Positions 23,808 through 33,500 are shown, numbered from the stretch's first letter. The stretch: 36,030 bases of DNA from an uncultured Pseudomonadota bacterium (GCA_949296475.1 CASFOK010000009.1:1-36030); one strand, 5' to 3'. Made by a program: numbers and translations. Notes: generated by a model not told the origin, from the letters alone.

Positions 23808-25024
23808 TATTTCTTTTTCACAACGCGCAAGAAAGTCTTTTTACCTTTTTGCACGATACATTCATCTGCAACATTTATTCCGACCTTCCAATCTGATATT
23901 TTTTTACCGTTAATTTGAATTCCGCCCTGCTCTACCATTCGTCTGGCTTCGGACTTTGATACGAACAAACCGGCAGAAACCAAGAAATCCAAAACCCCTA
24001 CATTTTCGGGAACGTTTATTTCAATACTTGGCATGTTATCAGAATTACCACCGCCACCAAACAGCGCATCAGCAGATTCTTGGGCTTGCATTGCTGCAAT
24101 TTTCCCGTGTGCAATCTCTGTGGCGGCAAAAGCGAGAATTTTTTTTGCTTCATTCAATTCCGCGCCCTGTAATTTTGACAATTTTTCAATTTCATTCAAA
24201 GGAATTTCCGTAAATATCTTTAAAAACTTTTCCACCAAATCATCCGGGGTATTACGAAAATACTGATAATAATCATAAGGCGACGTTTTATCTTCATTGA
24301 CCCAAACGGCATTTCCCGCAGACTTTCCGATTTTTTCGCCCCTGGAATCTGTAATAAGCGCAGTAGATAAAACGAACGCTTCTTTACCCATTTTTTTGCG
24401 TATCAGTTCAACCCCCATAATGCTATTTCCCCACTGGTCCGCACCACAGAATTGCAATATGCAGTTATACTTTTTATATAAAGTCAAAAAGTCAACTGCT
24501 TGAAAAGTCATATAATTAAATTCCAAGAAAGTCATACCGTTTTCCAAACGACGTTTAACACTTTCCATGGACAACATTCTTGGGATAGTAAAATCGGTAC
24601 CAAATTCGCGCAAAAAATCCATATGGTTATACCCCTTCATCCAATCATAGTTATCAACCATGATTGCATCGGAATCACCATCACCAAAACTTATAAACTT
24701 TGATATAGACTTGCGAAGACCCGAACAATTTTTCTCTATTTGTTCGTCTGTTAACATTGGTCGTCCTTTATCGCGTCCCGACGGGTCACCGATACGTCCC
24801 GTTGCCCCCCCTACTAACAAAATAGGCTTATGACCATATTTTTGGAACCAGCGCATCAGCATCAATGAAGCCAAATGACCAACGTGCAACGAATCGCCCG
24901 TAGGATCTGTTCCCCAATATCCAACAACGCGCCCGGCATTTAACGCATCGTCCAAACCGTCTATATTAGAAGATTGATTTAAAAAACCGCGCGCTTCTAA
25001 TTCTTTCAAAAGTTCGTTTTTCAT
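23807..25024 (-). CDS. tyrS: Tyrosine--tRNA ligase
   Basis: TyrRS attaches tyrosine to tRNA-Tyr. The 405-residue product has the class I signatures HVGH at 47-50 and KIGKS at 231-235, the tyrosine-pocket segments GYWGTDPTGDSL and QFCGADQWGN, and a C-terminal S4 RNA-binding domain at about 340-400. ATG 25024 has AAAGGG seven bases upstream; an in-frame TTG six bases earlier is too close to that site. It is first in an operon with envC and has a clear promoter. The usual bacterial GFDPTA start of the pocket reads GTDPTG, which is within normal variation. Confidence 0.97.
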   Translation of the reverse strand: MKNELLKELEARGFLNQSSNIDGLDDALNAGRVVGYWGTDPTGDSLHVGHLASLMLMRWFQKYGHKPILLVGGATGRIGDPSGRDKGRPMLTDEQIEKNCSGLRKSISKFISFGDGDSDAIMVDNYDWMKGYNHMDFLREFGTDFTIPRMLSMESVKRRLENGMTFLEFNYMTFQAVDFLTLYKKYNCILQFCGADQWGNSIMGVELIRKKMGKEAFVLSTALITDSRGEKIGKSAGNAVWVNEDKTSPYDYYQYFRNTPDDLVEKFLKIFTEIPLNEIEKLSKLQGAELNEAKKILAFAATEIAHGKIAAMQAQESADALFGGGGNSDNMPSIEINVPENVGVLDFLVSAGLFVSKSEARRMVEQGGIQINGKKISDWKVGINVADECIVQKGKKTFLRVVKKK

Positions 25025-25044
25025 ACCCAATCCCTTTTAAGCAA

Positions 25045-25073
25045 ATGATATCAAAGATTCCGTTTCCTTGCAA
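25045..25073 (-). promoter_or_regulatory. Promoter of tyrS-envC
   Basis: On the reverse strand TTGCAA and TATCAT are separated by 17 bases, and the -10 is extended (TGATATCAT). Confidence 0.65.
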
Positions 25074-25084
25074 CTTTTACCATT

Positions 25085-25119
25085 AAATAAAATCCGGCAA
25101 CAAGCGCCGGATTTTATTT
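25085..25119 (-). terminator. Terminator of rpsB-tsf
   Basis: A perfect 14-bp stem (25085-25098 with 25106-25119) encloses a seven-base loop. The core ATCCGGC/GCCGGAT is flanked by A and T runs, so it works on both strands. It follows the tsf stop. Confidence 0.85.
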
Positions 25120-25145
25120 GGTATTAATTCAACATAGAATGTAAA

Positions 25146-26015
25146 TTAACCCAGCATTTTTGCAACTTCATCGGCCAAGTTGTCTTCACGTTTTTGAATA
25201 CCTTCACCCAAAACGTAATAAGCAAAGCCAGCCAACTTGCCGCCTGCTTCTTCAACGATTTGTTTTACTGTTTTTGAAGGATCCATAACGAAAGGCTGTT
25301 CTTCCAAAACTGTTTCTGCATAAAACTTCTGTATGCGACCGTTTACCATTTTTTCTACAACTTGTTCTGGTTTACCAGCGGTTGCCCCAGATTCAATAAA
25401 GACCTTCTTTTCACGTTCAACCGCGACAGGATCAACATCTGCAATCGTCATATATTCTGGTTTATTTGCAGCGATATGCATTGCAATCTTGTTACCAATT
25501 TCATCAATTTTATCGGAATCGCCGTTTATTGCGACTGCAACACCAATCTGCCCCATACCTGGGACCAAAGCATTATGAACATAAGTGTAAATATGGTCAC
25601 CAGATACTTTTGCGATACGACGCAAATTCATATTTTCACCAATAGTAGAAATCGTTGCAGCAATGTCGTCTTTTACGGCATTCAAAGTTGCATCAAAGTC
25701 TCCTTTTAAATCCAAGGCTTTACTTGCAACGTCTGCAACCAACTTTTGAAACTTATCGTTTTTAGCAACGAAATCTGTTTCCGCGTTCAATTCAACCACG
25801 CACCCCAGATTGTCGCATTTTACAACCGTCACCAAACCAGAAGCGGCAACGCGTCCTGCTTTTGAAGCGGCCTTTACAATACCCTTTTGACGCAACCAAT
25901 CGGCAGCAGCCTCTATATCACCGTTGTTTTCTATCAAGGCTTTTTTACAATCCATCATACCTGCTGATGTTTTTTCACGCAATTCTTGAATTAATTTTGC
26001 TGTTACTTCTGCCAT
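25146..26015 (-). CDS. tsf: Elongation factor Ts
   Basis: EF-Ts exchanges GDP for GTP on EF-Tu. The 289-residue product has the UBA-like N-terminal domain (residues 1-55, LREKTSAGMMDCKKAL, EAADWLRQKG) and the core contact motif TDFV at 80-83 in LNAETDFVAKND. Two core subdomains follow, and the C-terminal module ends near the stop. GGGAG lies seven bases before the ATG. It lies 118 bases after rpsB on the same strand, the common bacterial order. Confidence 0.98.
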   Translation of the reverse strand: MAEVTAKLIQELREKTSAGMMDCKKALIENNGDIEAAADWLRQKGIVKAASKAGRVAASGLVTVVKCDNLGCVVELNAETDFVAKNDKFQKLVADVASKALDLKGDFDATLNAVKDDIAATISTIGENMNLRRIAKVSGDHIYTYVHNALVPGMGQIGVAVAINGDSDKIDEIGNKIAMHIAANKPEYMTIADVDPVAVEREKKVFIESGATAGKPEQVVEKMVNGRIQKFYAETVLEEQPFVMDPSKTVKQIVEEAGGKLAGFAYYVLGEGIQKREDNLADEVAKMLG

Positions 26016-26061
26016 TGTTTTTTCTCCCGTAAATATATAAAATTATTTTTTTATTTTGCTT

Positions 26062-26085
26062 GGTGCGTAAGTTTTTTTACGCACC
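26062..26085 (-). other. Hairpin between rpsB and tsf
   Basis: GGTGCGTAA (26062-26070) and TTACGCACC (26077-26085) form a perfect 9-bp stem with a six-base loop. No good T-run follows on the reverse strand, so it is more likely an mRNA processing or attenuation element that lowers tsf relative to rpsB than a full terminator. Confidence 0.5.
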
Positions 26086-26133
26086 CCACAAAACGCTTTT
26101 TGCATGTTGTCGGGCATACCCGATTTTCAACAA

Positions 26134-26985
26134 TTATTTATCCGCTTTTTCAGTCAATTTGCTGCGACGTTCCGCGCGCGCTTCCGAAGTTTTTGATTTC
26201 TGACGCGCTTCTTTATCTTTCACATCTGCTTCAAACTCTTCTGCAGCAGCGGCCGCCATATCAGATTCTACTTTTTTCCCAGCGGCACCGCCCAAGCGTT
26301 TTTCAATACCAGACAAAATCGCGTCTACGAACAAGTCGCAATACAACTGTGTCGCACGTGCAGCGTCATCGTTACCAGGTACAGGATAATCAACCAATTC
26401 AGGATTTGCGTTTGTATCGCAAATTGCAATTGTTGGGATATCCAAATTTTTGGCTTCGCGAACTGCGTTAATTTCGCGTGGTACGTCAATAACAATCATT
26501 GCCTGTGGAACGCCGTGCATATCCAAAATACCGCCAAAAATGTCGCGCAATTTTTCAACTTCTTTGGTCATAACGCCGACTTCTTTCTTTGTTAAGCCCA
26601 ATTTATCAGCGTTTTCAATATCCGCTTCCATTTTTTTCAAACGACGGATAGATTGTGAAACCGTTGTCCAGTTCGTTAACATACCGCCCAACCAACGATT
26701 GTTAACGTAAAATTGCCCGCAACGTTCGGCAGCATCTTTTACGATGTCTTTTGCCTGATGTTTTGTAGCCACGAACAAAACCTTGCCGCCTGCGGCTGCG
26801 ATTGCTTCCAAAGCAACCAACGCACGATGTAACAAAGGCGCGGTTTTGTTCAAATTAATAATATGAATTTTATCTTTTACCCCATAAACATAAGGTGTCA
26901 TCAAAGGGTTCCAACGACGTGTATGATGCCCGAAATGCACCCCTGCTTCCATAAGTTGTTTCATAGAAAATGTTGGCAATGCCAT
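26134..26985 (-). CDS. rpsB: 30S ribosomal protein S2
   Basis: S2 is a small-subunit protein needed for mRNA recruitment. The 283-residue product starts MALPTFSMKQLMEAGVHFGH, the family start, and contains HHTRRWNPLM, NNRWLGGMLTNW, IVIDVPREINAV and PVPGNDDAARA. The last 45 residues are an Ala/Lys/Glu-rich extension, common in alphaproteobacteria. A longer reading frame exists upstream, but ATG 26985 has AAGGA seven bases before it and matches the family. tsf follows in the same operon. Confidence 0.98.
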   Translation of the reverse strand: MALPTFSMKQLMEAGVHFGHHTRRWNPLMTPYVYGVKDKIHIINLNKTAPLLHRALVALEAIAAAGGKVLFVATKHQAKDIVKDAAERCGQFYVNNRWLGGMLTNWTTVSQSIRRLKKMEADIENADKLGLTKKEVGVMTKEVEKLRDIFGGILDMHGVPQAMIVIDVPREINAVREAKNLDIPTIAICDTNANPELVDYPVPGNDDAARATQLYCDLFVDAILSGIEKRLGGAAGKKVESDMAAAAAEEFEADVKDKEARQKSKTSEARAERRSKLTEKADK

Positions 26986-27070
26986 GATATAATCCTTTTT
27001 TCTGTTGTTATCCTCGCCGTCAGTAAACAAGCCAAACATATATCATTTGGACAGAAATAAAACTGAACGG

Positions 27071-27122
27071 TTGTGTTCTTCGTCCCAAAAGACGTGCCCT
27101 GATAATAGACCAAAGAACACAA
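27071..27122. promoter_or_regulatory. Inverted repeat spanning the rpsB promoter
   Basis: TTGTGTTCTT (27071-27080) and AAGAACACAA (27113-27122) are perfect 10-base inverted repeats 32 bases apart. One arm lies in the promoter spacer and the other in the early leader. Either a protein could bridge both sites or the RNA or DNA could fold. A smaller CGTC/GACG pair lies between them. Confidence 0.45.
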
Positions 27123-27130
27123 AAAATCAA
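27102..27130 (-). promoter_or_regulatory. Promoter of rpsB-tsf
   Basis: On the reverse strand TTGATT and TATTAT are separated by 17 bases. The leader of about 110 bases is long enough for S2-dependent autoregulation as known for rpsB in E. coli, but no known leader motif was recognised. Confidence 0.55.
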
Positions 27131-27178
27131 GCAAAAATTGATACTTAGAAATATAATCACAAAAACACCGTCAGAAAA

Positions 27179-28036
27179 TTACTTCAGCAGAAACTTATTT
27201 ATATAACTGAACGATATGCCGAACATAAAGTTACTGCCATATACGCTTGTATATCTGGCCTTTGCCAATCTATATTGCACATAGGGCCCCATCGTCAAAT
27301 TCCCCCACATATTTGTATCCAGTCGCAAAACTGCACTTAGGTCGCGTTCCAAGTCGGTCGGTATATATTCGGTATAATCAAAATATTCCCTGTAATATCC
27401 GTCTGCAGACAATTTTACACCTTTTCTGACCGTATATTCTAAATTCACCCCCAATTCTGCGCCTAACTTACTATCTTTTTGATTTGAATACGTCATATCA
27501 TATTCATAAACGCCGACCAAATACAAGTTTTTGATAATTTTATGATCAAACAAAGAAACGCCCAGACTAGACCTAATAACGTTTTGCCTTGGATTTCCTG
27601 CGGTACCAGAAAACTGAGTCTGATACGCTTCACGCAATGTCGGTCCGATTTTCAGGCCATAAAAGTCCCACATCGCATAAGACAAATTACTGGACAACAA
27701 TATTTTGTCTGCGCTTTCATCTGATGCCGGCGGTGCATTACGAGGTTTAAGGGTTGTTTTTCCGTACTCTAATAATATACCATTATCCCACTTAAATTTA
27801 TTTTTGTTATACTCCAAAATAACGTCCAACATACCTTTTATATATTCTTGATTAGAAGTACTTAACGCTGTCACCGGGGACGTGGTATAATATTCGGCAT
27901 TACGAACCTGGGTTTTAGAAAAATCCAAACCTAAACGTCGCAAATCTAAAACCAGCGAAGAATCTTTGCCATCATTCGCCATCACCGATGATAAAGGCAT
28001 TAAACAAAGCAATAAAATAAATACCCATTTATTCAT
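27179..28036 (-). CDS. Predicted outer-membrane beta-barrel protein
   Basis: The 285-residue product has a signal peptide (MNKWVFIL to VMA). The rest alternates hydrophobic and polar residues in amphipathic strands with many Tyr, such as GLKIGPTLREAYQTQ, NLYLVGVYEYDMTYS and LTMGPYVQYRLAKARY. This points to an outer-membrane barrel, although the terminal residue is Lys (FLLK) rather than Phe. ATG 28036 is used; the longer frame starts with TTG. It is the last of three exported-protein genes on this strand, 82 bases after the previous one. I do not recognise a family. Confidence 0.7.
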   Translation of the reverse strand: MNKWVFILLLCLMPLSSVMANDGKDSSLVLDLRRLGLDFSKTQVRNAEYYTTSPVTALSTSNQEYIKGMLDVILEYNKNKFKWDNGILLEYGKTTLKPRNAPPASDESADKILLSSNLSYAMWDFYGLKIGPTLREAYQTQFSGTAGNPRQNVIRSSLGVSLFDHKIIKNLYLVGVYEYDMTYSNQKDSKLGAELGVNLEYTVRKGVKLSADGYYREYFDYTEYIPTDLERDLSAVLRLDTNMWGNLTMGPYVQYRLAKARYTSVYGSNFMFGISFSYINKFLLK

Positions 28037-28118
28037 AAGTAAACTCTGTTTCAAAGAATACTTACAAATAGATACCGCTAAAAAGGATGATTTACCACAC
28101 GATTATATTCATACAGAA

Positions 28119-28733
28119 TTACTTCCATATGCTTACGATACCGTTTTGATTATTTACGTGCCAACCATACATACGAACCGCGTTTGTAAAAGCGTTTTTC
28201 TTATCAAGTGGCACTTCGGCCATTATTCTGTTGCCATTAATATATACGGCAGCCATATCTATTCCATTTGCCCGCGTCAATCTTTTCAATTCCATCCAAT
28301 TTGCTAACTTATCTGACATTATAACTTGCGCGACGAAGACATCTTGGTCAACATCATCCAACATCCAATTATTAATATTATTATCCAGCAACCATTGCTT
28401 TACGGCATCTCTATCCAAATGCATGGTGATATTGGCAGAATAAGTTGTATCAGATTGTTTTTCGCCGTCAATACTGGTTGCGGTTATCAAGTTATTCAAA
28501 GAACTGCCGCTGGTATTTTTTAATGTTTGACGCAGTTGTTCAGAATCTGCATAACCAGTCAAAGCATCAACGATGACCTGTCTGCGCGCTTCATCAAACG
28601 CCATTTCTTTGGCGGTTGCCGCGGTATCGCTGGTTACGTTTACAAAAGCCGTTCCAGACAAATCTGCTGCATCGGCCAAAGAAACAAGCCCGCAAACCCC
28701 CAAGGCACATAAAAACTTATTTAATATTTTCAT
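28119..28733 (-). CDS. Periplasmic protein, possibly LPP20/FlgT-N-like
   Basis: The 204-residue product has a signal peptide (about 22 residues ending ADA). A domain follows that begins with a strand (GTAFVNVTSD) and a long helix, AKEMAFDEARRQVIVDAL. The pattern of Ala and Arg every few residues resembles the N-terminal domain of FlgT and LPP20-type proteins, but no flagellar gene is nearby. The C-terminal half has IYINGNRIMAEVPL and ends VSIWK. The gene begins eight bases after the stop of the barrel gene at 28742, so they are cotranscribed. Function is unknown. Confidence 0.65.
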   Translation of the reverse strand: MKILNKFLCALGVCGLVSLADAADLSGTAFVNVTSDTAATAKEMAFDEARRQVIVDALTGYADSEQLRQTLKNTSGSSLNNLITATSIDGEKQSDTTYSANITMHLDRDAVKQWLLDNNINNWMLDDVDQDVFVAQVIMSDKLANWMELKRLTRANGIDMAAVYINGNRIMAEVPLDKKNAFTNAVRMYGWHVNNQNGIVSIWK

Positions 28734-28741
28734 TTTATATT

Positions 28742-30217
28742 CTAGAAACTTGCGTTTATACCAACCCTTATACCCAAAGACCTGTAAATAGATTCTACTT
28801 CTTTATTAACAGAGCAAACCCATCCAGGACATGAATCACGCAGACTTTGAATTGTTTGAGCTGCAAGATTATATGCCAACATGTCTGCTTCGGACGAATA
28901 ACCACTGCCATAATTAATTTCATACCCGTCTACATTATATATACCGCCTGTTAAAATTCTATTCCATTCAGTCATATAATAATTTTCGTTAAGGTATGTT
29001 TTTGCGTCTGCATCACTTACAGAGTAATAATCATATGTCAAGCCAATAGACAATGCAACCGAATTTGTGATTGCAGTTGTCCAATTTGCCCCAAGTCCAA
29101 AATGTATTGCAGAGCCAATACCCGCCTCGTCCTCTACGCTTTTCGGGTGCGCCCAGTCAAAACGATACGGCTGGTCACCTTCGGACTTATATCCTGGCAG
29201 TCCTAATTCCACACGACCGTTAACTGCATTATTTTGATTTATTGTATAATTCATATCCATGGCAATATAAGGACCCGACCAGGTTGCCTCATAAGAATGA
29301 CTTTTACCAGGCTGATAGTAATAAAACGTATCACCCGTAGCAAAATTGGAACTGTCACTTGGTACACTAGTTGCACCATACGGGTTATCACGAACTAGGA
29401 TTGTACTTCCATTAAAAATCACAACTGGGTCACATTGAACTTCGCCATCAATTTCAAAGCAAGTCATTGTCTCAACTGCTACGCCATAGTTTTTTTCTGT
29501 TGTTAATTTATAACTAAAATGTCTATATCCCAAAGAAGGCGTAAAGCGCACATTACCAAGTTTAAAGAAATCTGTCAGTCCTAACCCAGCATTAAAGCCC
29601 AACATACTGCCGCCCTTGCTGGTACCAATGGATAACGCATGCCCCATTCGGTCACCTATATACCCGATACAATTACCAGCACCATCTACAGATTCACATA
29701 CAGCATTTATAAAATACCCGCCATTAGTAACGTCGTCATCATACATGGCGGATTCACCGTATTGCATTCCGTATTTCACACCAGCATCAACTGTTAACCC
29801 AAAATTACCGGCATCAAAGTTATATCCTGCGCGAACATCTAACACATTCCATGCGACATTATCATAACTTAGTATACTGCCTGATTCTTTCATATCAAAT
29901 CGCCACATTGCATTTTCATGTGCAATGCCTGCATCCACCCAAAAACCTTTTTTACTTGCCGGCTGCGTCCCTGTATTTTTTGTTGCGACATTACTGGCAG
30001 CAGTGGTTCTTGACGAAGAAGGCAAAGAATAACGCACCCCAGAATTAGCATAAGACGTATTATAATTTGTCGCCTGACGTTGCGCATACGTTTGACTTGA
30101 ATACCCTTGTTGTGGGGACTGATAGTACCCAGTATAGTAGGTTCCCGCCGCATTTGCTGTAACAGGGAAAAACGCCAACAAAGAATATCTGAATAATACC
30201 TTGTAAAAATTTTTCAT
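28742..30217 (-). CDS. Large outer-membrane beta-barrel protein
   Basis: The 491-residue product has a signal peptide of about 23 residues. A Tyr/Gln/Ser/Thr-rich linker runs to about residue 90, and about 400 residues of amphipathic strands (WVDAGIAHENAMWRF, NFGLTVDAGVKYGMQYG, VRFTPSLGYRHFSYKL) end in GINASF with terminal Phe, the signal for BAM-dependent insertion. Cysteines occur in exposed-loop-like positions. The overall order resembles omptin- or Opa-like barrels, but the omptin catalytic motifs were not seen. AAGGA lies nine bases before the ATG. It leads a probable three-gene operon. Confidence 0.75.
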   Translation of the reverse strand: MKNFYKVLFRYSLLAFFPVTANAAGTYYTGYYQSPQQGYSSQTYAQRQATNYNTSYANSGVRYSLPSSSRTTAASNVATKNTGTQPASKKGFWVDAGIAHENAMWRFDMKESGSILSYDNVAWNVLDVRAGYNFDAGNFGLTVDAGVKYGMQYGESAMYDDDVTNGGYFINAVCESVDGAGNCIGYIGDRMGHALSIGTSKGGSMLGFNAGLGLTDFFKLGNVRFTPSLGYRHFSYKLTTEKNYGVAVETMTCFEIDGEVQCDPVVIFNGSTILVRDNPYGATSVPSDSSNFATGDTFYYYQPGKSHSYEATWSGPYIAMDMNYTINQNNAVNGRVELGLPGYKSEGDQPYRFDWAHPKSVEDEAGIGSAIHFGLGANWTTAITNSVALSIGLTYDYYSVSDADAKTYLNENYYMTEWNRILTGGIYNVDGYEINYGSGYSSEADMLAYNLAAQTIQSLRDSCPGWVCSVNKEVESIYRSLGIRVGINASF

Positions 30218-30248
30218 GTTCTTAAATCCTTCCTACATCATTTATATA

Positions 30249-30257
30249 AGTATATCA
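30249..30257 (-). promoter_or_regulatory. Extended -10 promoter of the 28742 operon
   Basis: On the reverse strand TGATATACT is an extended -10 element. A -35 is weak or absent (TTACAT at 17 bases). Confidence 0.45.
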
Positions 30258-30311
30258 TAAAAATGTTGAAAATGTAATATCATCTTTGTAAGATTTTGTT
30301 TGCGCACAAGA

Positions 30312-30395
30312 ATTGCGGATATGGCGACTACGAAGCGAAGCGTAGTGCCGCCCTGTCGCAGAATGCAAACTTGTGACATATTGCGGATATGGCGA
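30312..30395 (+). repeat. 16-base direct repeat: partial copy of the tRNA-Leu 5' end
   Basis: ATTGCGGATATGGCGA occurs at 30312-30327 and again at 30380-30395, where it holds the first 13 bases of the tRNA-Leu and three bases before it. The copies are 68 bases apart. A strong hairpin directly follows the first copy. Confidence 0.85.
30323..30349 (+). other. Hairpin in the partial tRNA copy
   Basis: ACTACG (30327-30332) and CGTAGT (30341-30346) pair around AAGCGAAG. GGC at 30323-30325 also pairs with GCC at 30347-30349 across a one-base bulge. The arm grows out of the partial tRNA copy. Confidence 0.55.
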
Positions 30396-30466
30396 AACGG
30401 TAAACGCGCAGCACTAAGGATGCTGTGGAGAAATCCTTGGGGGTTCAAGTCCCCCTATCCGCACCA
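30383..30466 (+). tRNA. tRNA-Leu (anticodon AAG), CCA encoded
   Basis: The acceptor stem GCGGATA pairs with TATCCGC. A three-base-pair D stem, the anticodon stem CAGCA/TGCTG, a long variable arm (GGA-GAAA-TCC) and the T stem GGGGG/CCCCC complete a class II tRNA. The loop CTAAGGA gives anticodon AAG, and discriminator A at 30463 fits leucine. CCA is encoded at 30464-30466. Most bacteria use GAG for this codon box; A34 implies editing to inosine. Confidence 0.9.
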
Positions 30467-30545
30467 AAACTAAAAATAAGTTATTAAATATTCTTTTTTC
30501 CGCTTGCCCGCAATTTCATAAATTTGCTAACATTGTAATCAAAGG

Positions 30546-33500
30546 ATGAAAAAGATAAGGCTATTTTTATTACTTAGTCTTGGTTTGCTGTATATTAACG
30601 TGGCAAACGCAGATGATAACGCTGATGTTGCACGCGCTGCGACACGGCGTGATGTTGCGGCAACCGTTGTTTCAACAAACAGACAACAATCTAACCCGAC
30701 AACATCTGCAACCGCCACTAAAACAAATCAAACTGCTATATCCCGTTATACATCTGACACTGTTGCTGCCAGTACGCAATCGGCTGTTCGCGATCGCGCG
30801 ACTGTGTCCAGAACCGAATCTGTAAACCGTTCTAACGCCACAGATTCCACTAACAGTAACAGGACGGTATCTGCCAGAACCACATCTAATGTTCAAACTC
30901 GTACGACAGAAACGCCTGCGACAGTTGTATCGTCGCCGTCAAGAACGTCGATTCGAAGCGCGACAACGACCGTACAAAGAACAACGCCACGAACCGGCGT
31001 ATCAAACACAACAGGTACGGCAACTCGGGGCAGCCAATCTGTATCGCGCAGCGCGATACAGACCAATTCCAGAACTGCAACACCTGTAATGAATACCGCA
31101 ACCGCACGTCGTGGTTCTGGGAATGGCGCAACAATTTCTCGCAGTACCACCAACACCACGACAGCATCGGTGTTATCCAGCAACTACACACAATGTCGCG
31201 AAGTTTATTACAGTTGCATGGATGAATTTTGCGCCAACAAGGACTCTCAGTTAAAACGTTGTGCTTGTTCGTCACGCGTTAATGAATTTGACAGCATCAA
31301 AAAACAGTTATCCGAAGTAGAAGATAAAATGTTGGACTTTAATCAAAGATTGCTGACTGTGAATATGGACAAAGAAGATGCGGCGGCACTGTTCCAAGCA
31401 ACCGAAGGCGAACTGGCTTTTCAACAAGAAGACACAAGCGAATCAAAAAAGTTATTAGATGAAATCGCAAAAAAATTAAATACCACTTTTGACGACAGCA
31501 CATTCAATCCGAATCTTTCACCGATATCGTTATCGTTAAACGCGGACGCTGCGTTTGACAGCGTTGATTCGTTAATGGGCTCTTCAACCACGACAAAAAC
31601 CGGGCCGGATTTATACAGTGCCGCCCTGCCCGTATGTCGTGAAATGGCGCTTGAGGTATGCAGTCAAGACGAACTGGACATCGCGGAAAGCGGTTATCAG
31701 ATGGCCATAGAGCAAGATTGTAACACCGTTGCGAAATCTTATGCCACCCAGCAAGACAAGGCGCGCGAAAAAATCCGTGAAGGCAGCGCATTGCTTGACA
31801 TGTCGCGTCTTGACATATATCAAAAGCGCAATTCTGACGACATATTAACATGTAAAAAGAAGATGTTGGACATGTTGACAGACACGACAGTATGTGGTGA
31901 CGACTTAGGTAAATGCCTTGACGTCAGTGGCAGATACATTGATCCATCTACGGGCGAAGCGATACTGACCACGAACTTGGTAAATTTAGGTACATTAATT
32001 ACGCGTCCTGAAACGAATCAGACTTGGACCGGTGCCCCCGGCAACGAGGTATTTGTATCATATTTAAATTCCAAGAAAAAGTTCTTGGAACCGGCGATGG
32101 AACAATGCCAAGACATTGCAGACTATGTCTGGGACGCGTTCATAGAAGATGCGTTGGCGCAAATAAAACTGGCCCAGGAACAAAAATTGGAAGACGTCCG
32201 TCAAAGTTGCACCACCTTAACAACGCAATGTTTGACACAGACTTCGGATTCACTGGAAGACTTTGACGCCCGTGCGTTATCCACATTCGGGGTCAAGGCA
32301 GATAAAACTGTTCGGGAAATGTGTGCAGAGGTACAGAATTCATGTACCGCATTGTTAAATGTAACCGACGGCGGTGACGCTTGGAATCAAGGCATGACGG
32401 AAATCGCCACAGACAAGACATATGAAACGATTCTTAAAACCTGTCGCGAGGTTGGGCGCGCTTGCATAATACAGTCTTGCAAATCCATATCTGGTAATTT
32501 TGGGCTATGTGAAAACATTCAAACATCGGTCAACCGCAAGGCCATCATCAACAGAACATCTTGTTGGGACGAAGTTGTTCAGTGCGTTGCGGACGCAGGC
32601 GTTGAATCCATTAATAATATAAACCTGGCGCTGATTGCGGATAACTTGGTAAATCCGAACACTAACGCATTTTACGAATCGTTATATGGTGCAAACGCGA
32701 TAATAACGAACAATGACGTTACTAACAACACATGTATAAACGGTACATCTAACGAGAATTGTATATATGACATATGTGCGTCTGAGTGCGGTCTTAACAA
32801 CAACGGCATTTATACGTTATTGTCATCGTCAGACTGCAAAACATGTCGCATAGCGGAAAGAATCTGGGGTAATTGCGAGGCGCAACCAGCAACGATACTT
32901 AACCAAACAACCACGCACAACAAGATTAAAATAGGTACCGATGAAACGCTGTTGTCTTGGTTTGCCAAGAACACAAATACAGCAGAAGCAATTGACAGTT
33001 GTCGTGACACGTCTTGCGGACCGGGCTTTGTATCGTATTGGGATGAACAAAAGGGTACGATGATATGTATATCTGCGCAAAATGTATCTGATGACGGACT
33101 GATATGCCCGACCAACCATTGGTTGATTACAGTTAGCAACGATTATAAAAACTGTTGCAAAACCAATCAGGGTGGCGCGGGTCTGCCGGACGTTTTCGGC
33201 AACTGTTGTGGTATTGATCAAACCCAAAACTCCATAGACGGATTAAACTGGAATAACAACGACGAATATTGCGGAAAAGACACCACAACGCAAAACATTT
33301 CCGACACGAACAATGATGTACAAAATCAAAATGACGAAGAAGTACCCGCCACAGGATTATGTTTGCCAGATTCTTCAGAGTTTGTCGTCGCCTTTAACCC
33401 AGGAACCGACCAATATTATAACACAAATAATAATATCGGGTACTTAATTTGCGTTGGAACATTATCTGGCGGAGATGTGCTATCAGAATATCCAAATGGT

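Noticed and set aside
26986-27039. N-terminal extension of rpsB
   Set aside because: The family starts at MALPTF, which has a proper ribosome site; the extra 18 codons are leader.
30672-33227. Open frames antisense to the 1073-residue gene
   Set aside because: They mirror the repetitive Thr/Arg/Ser codons of the sense gene and have no start signals or domains.
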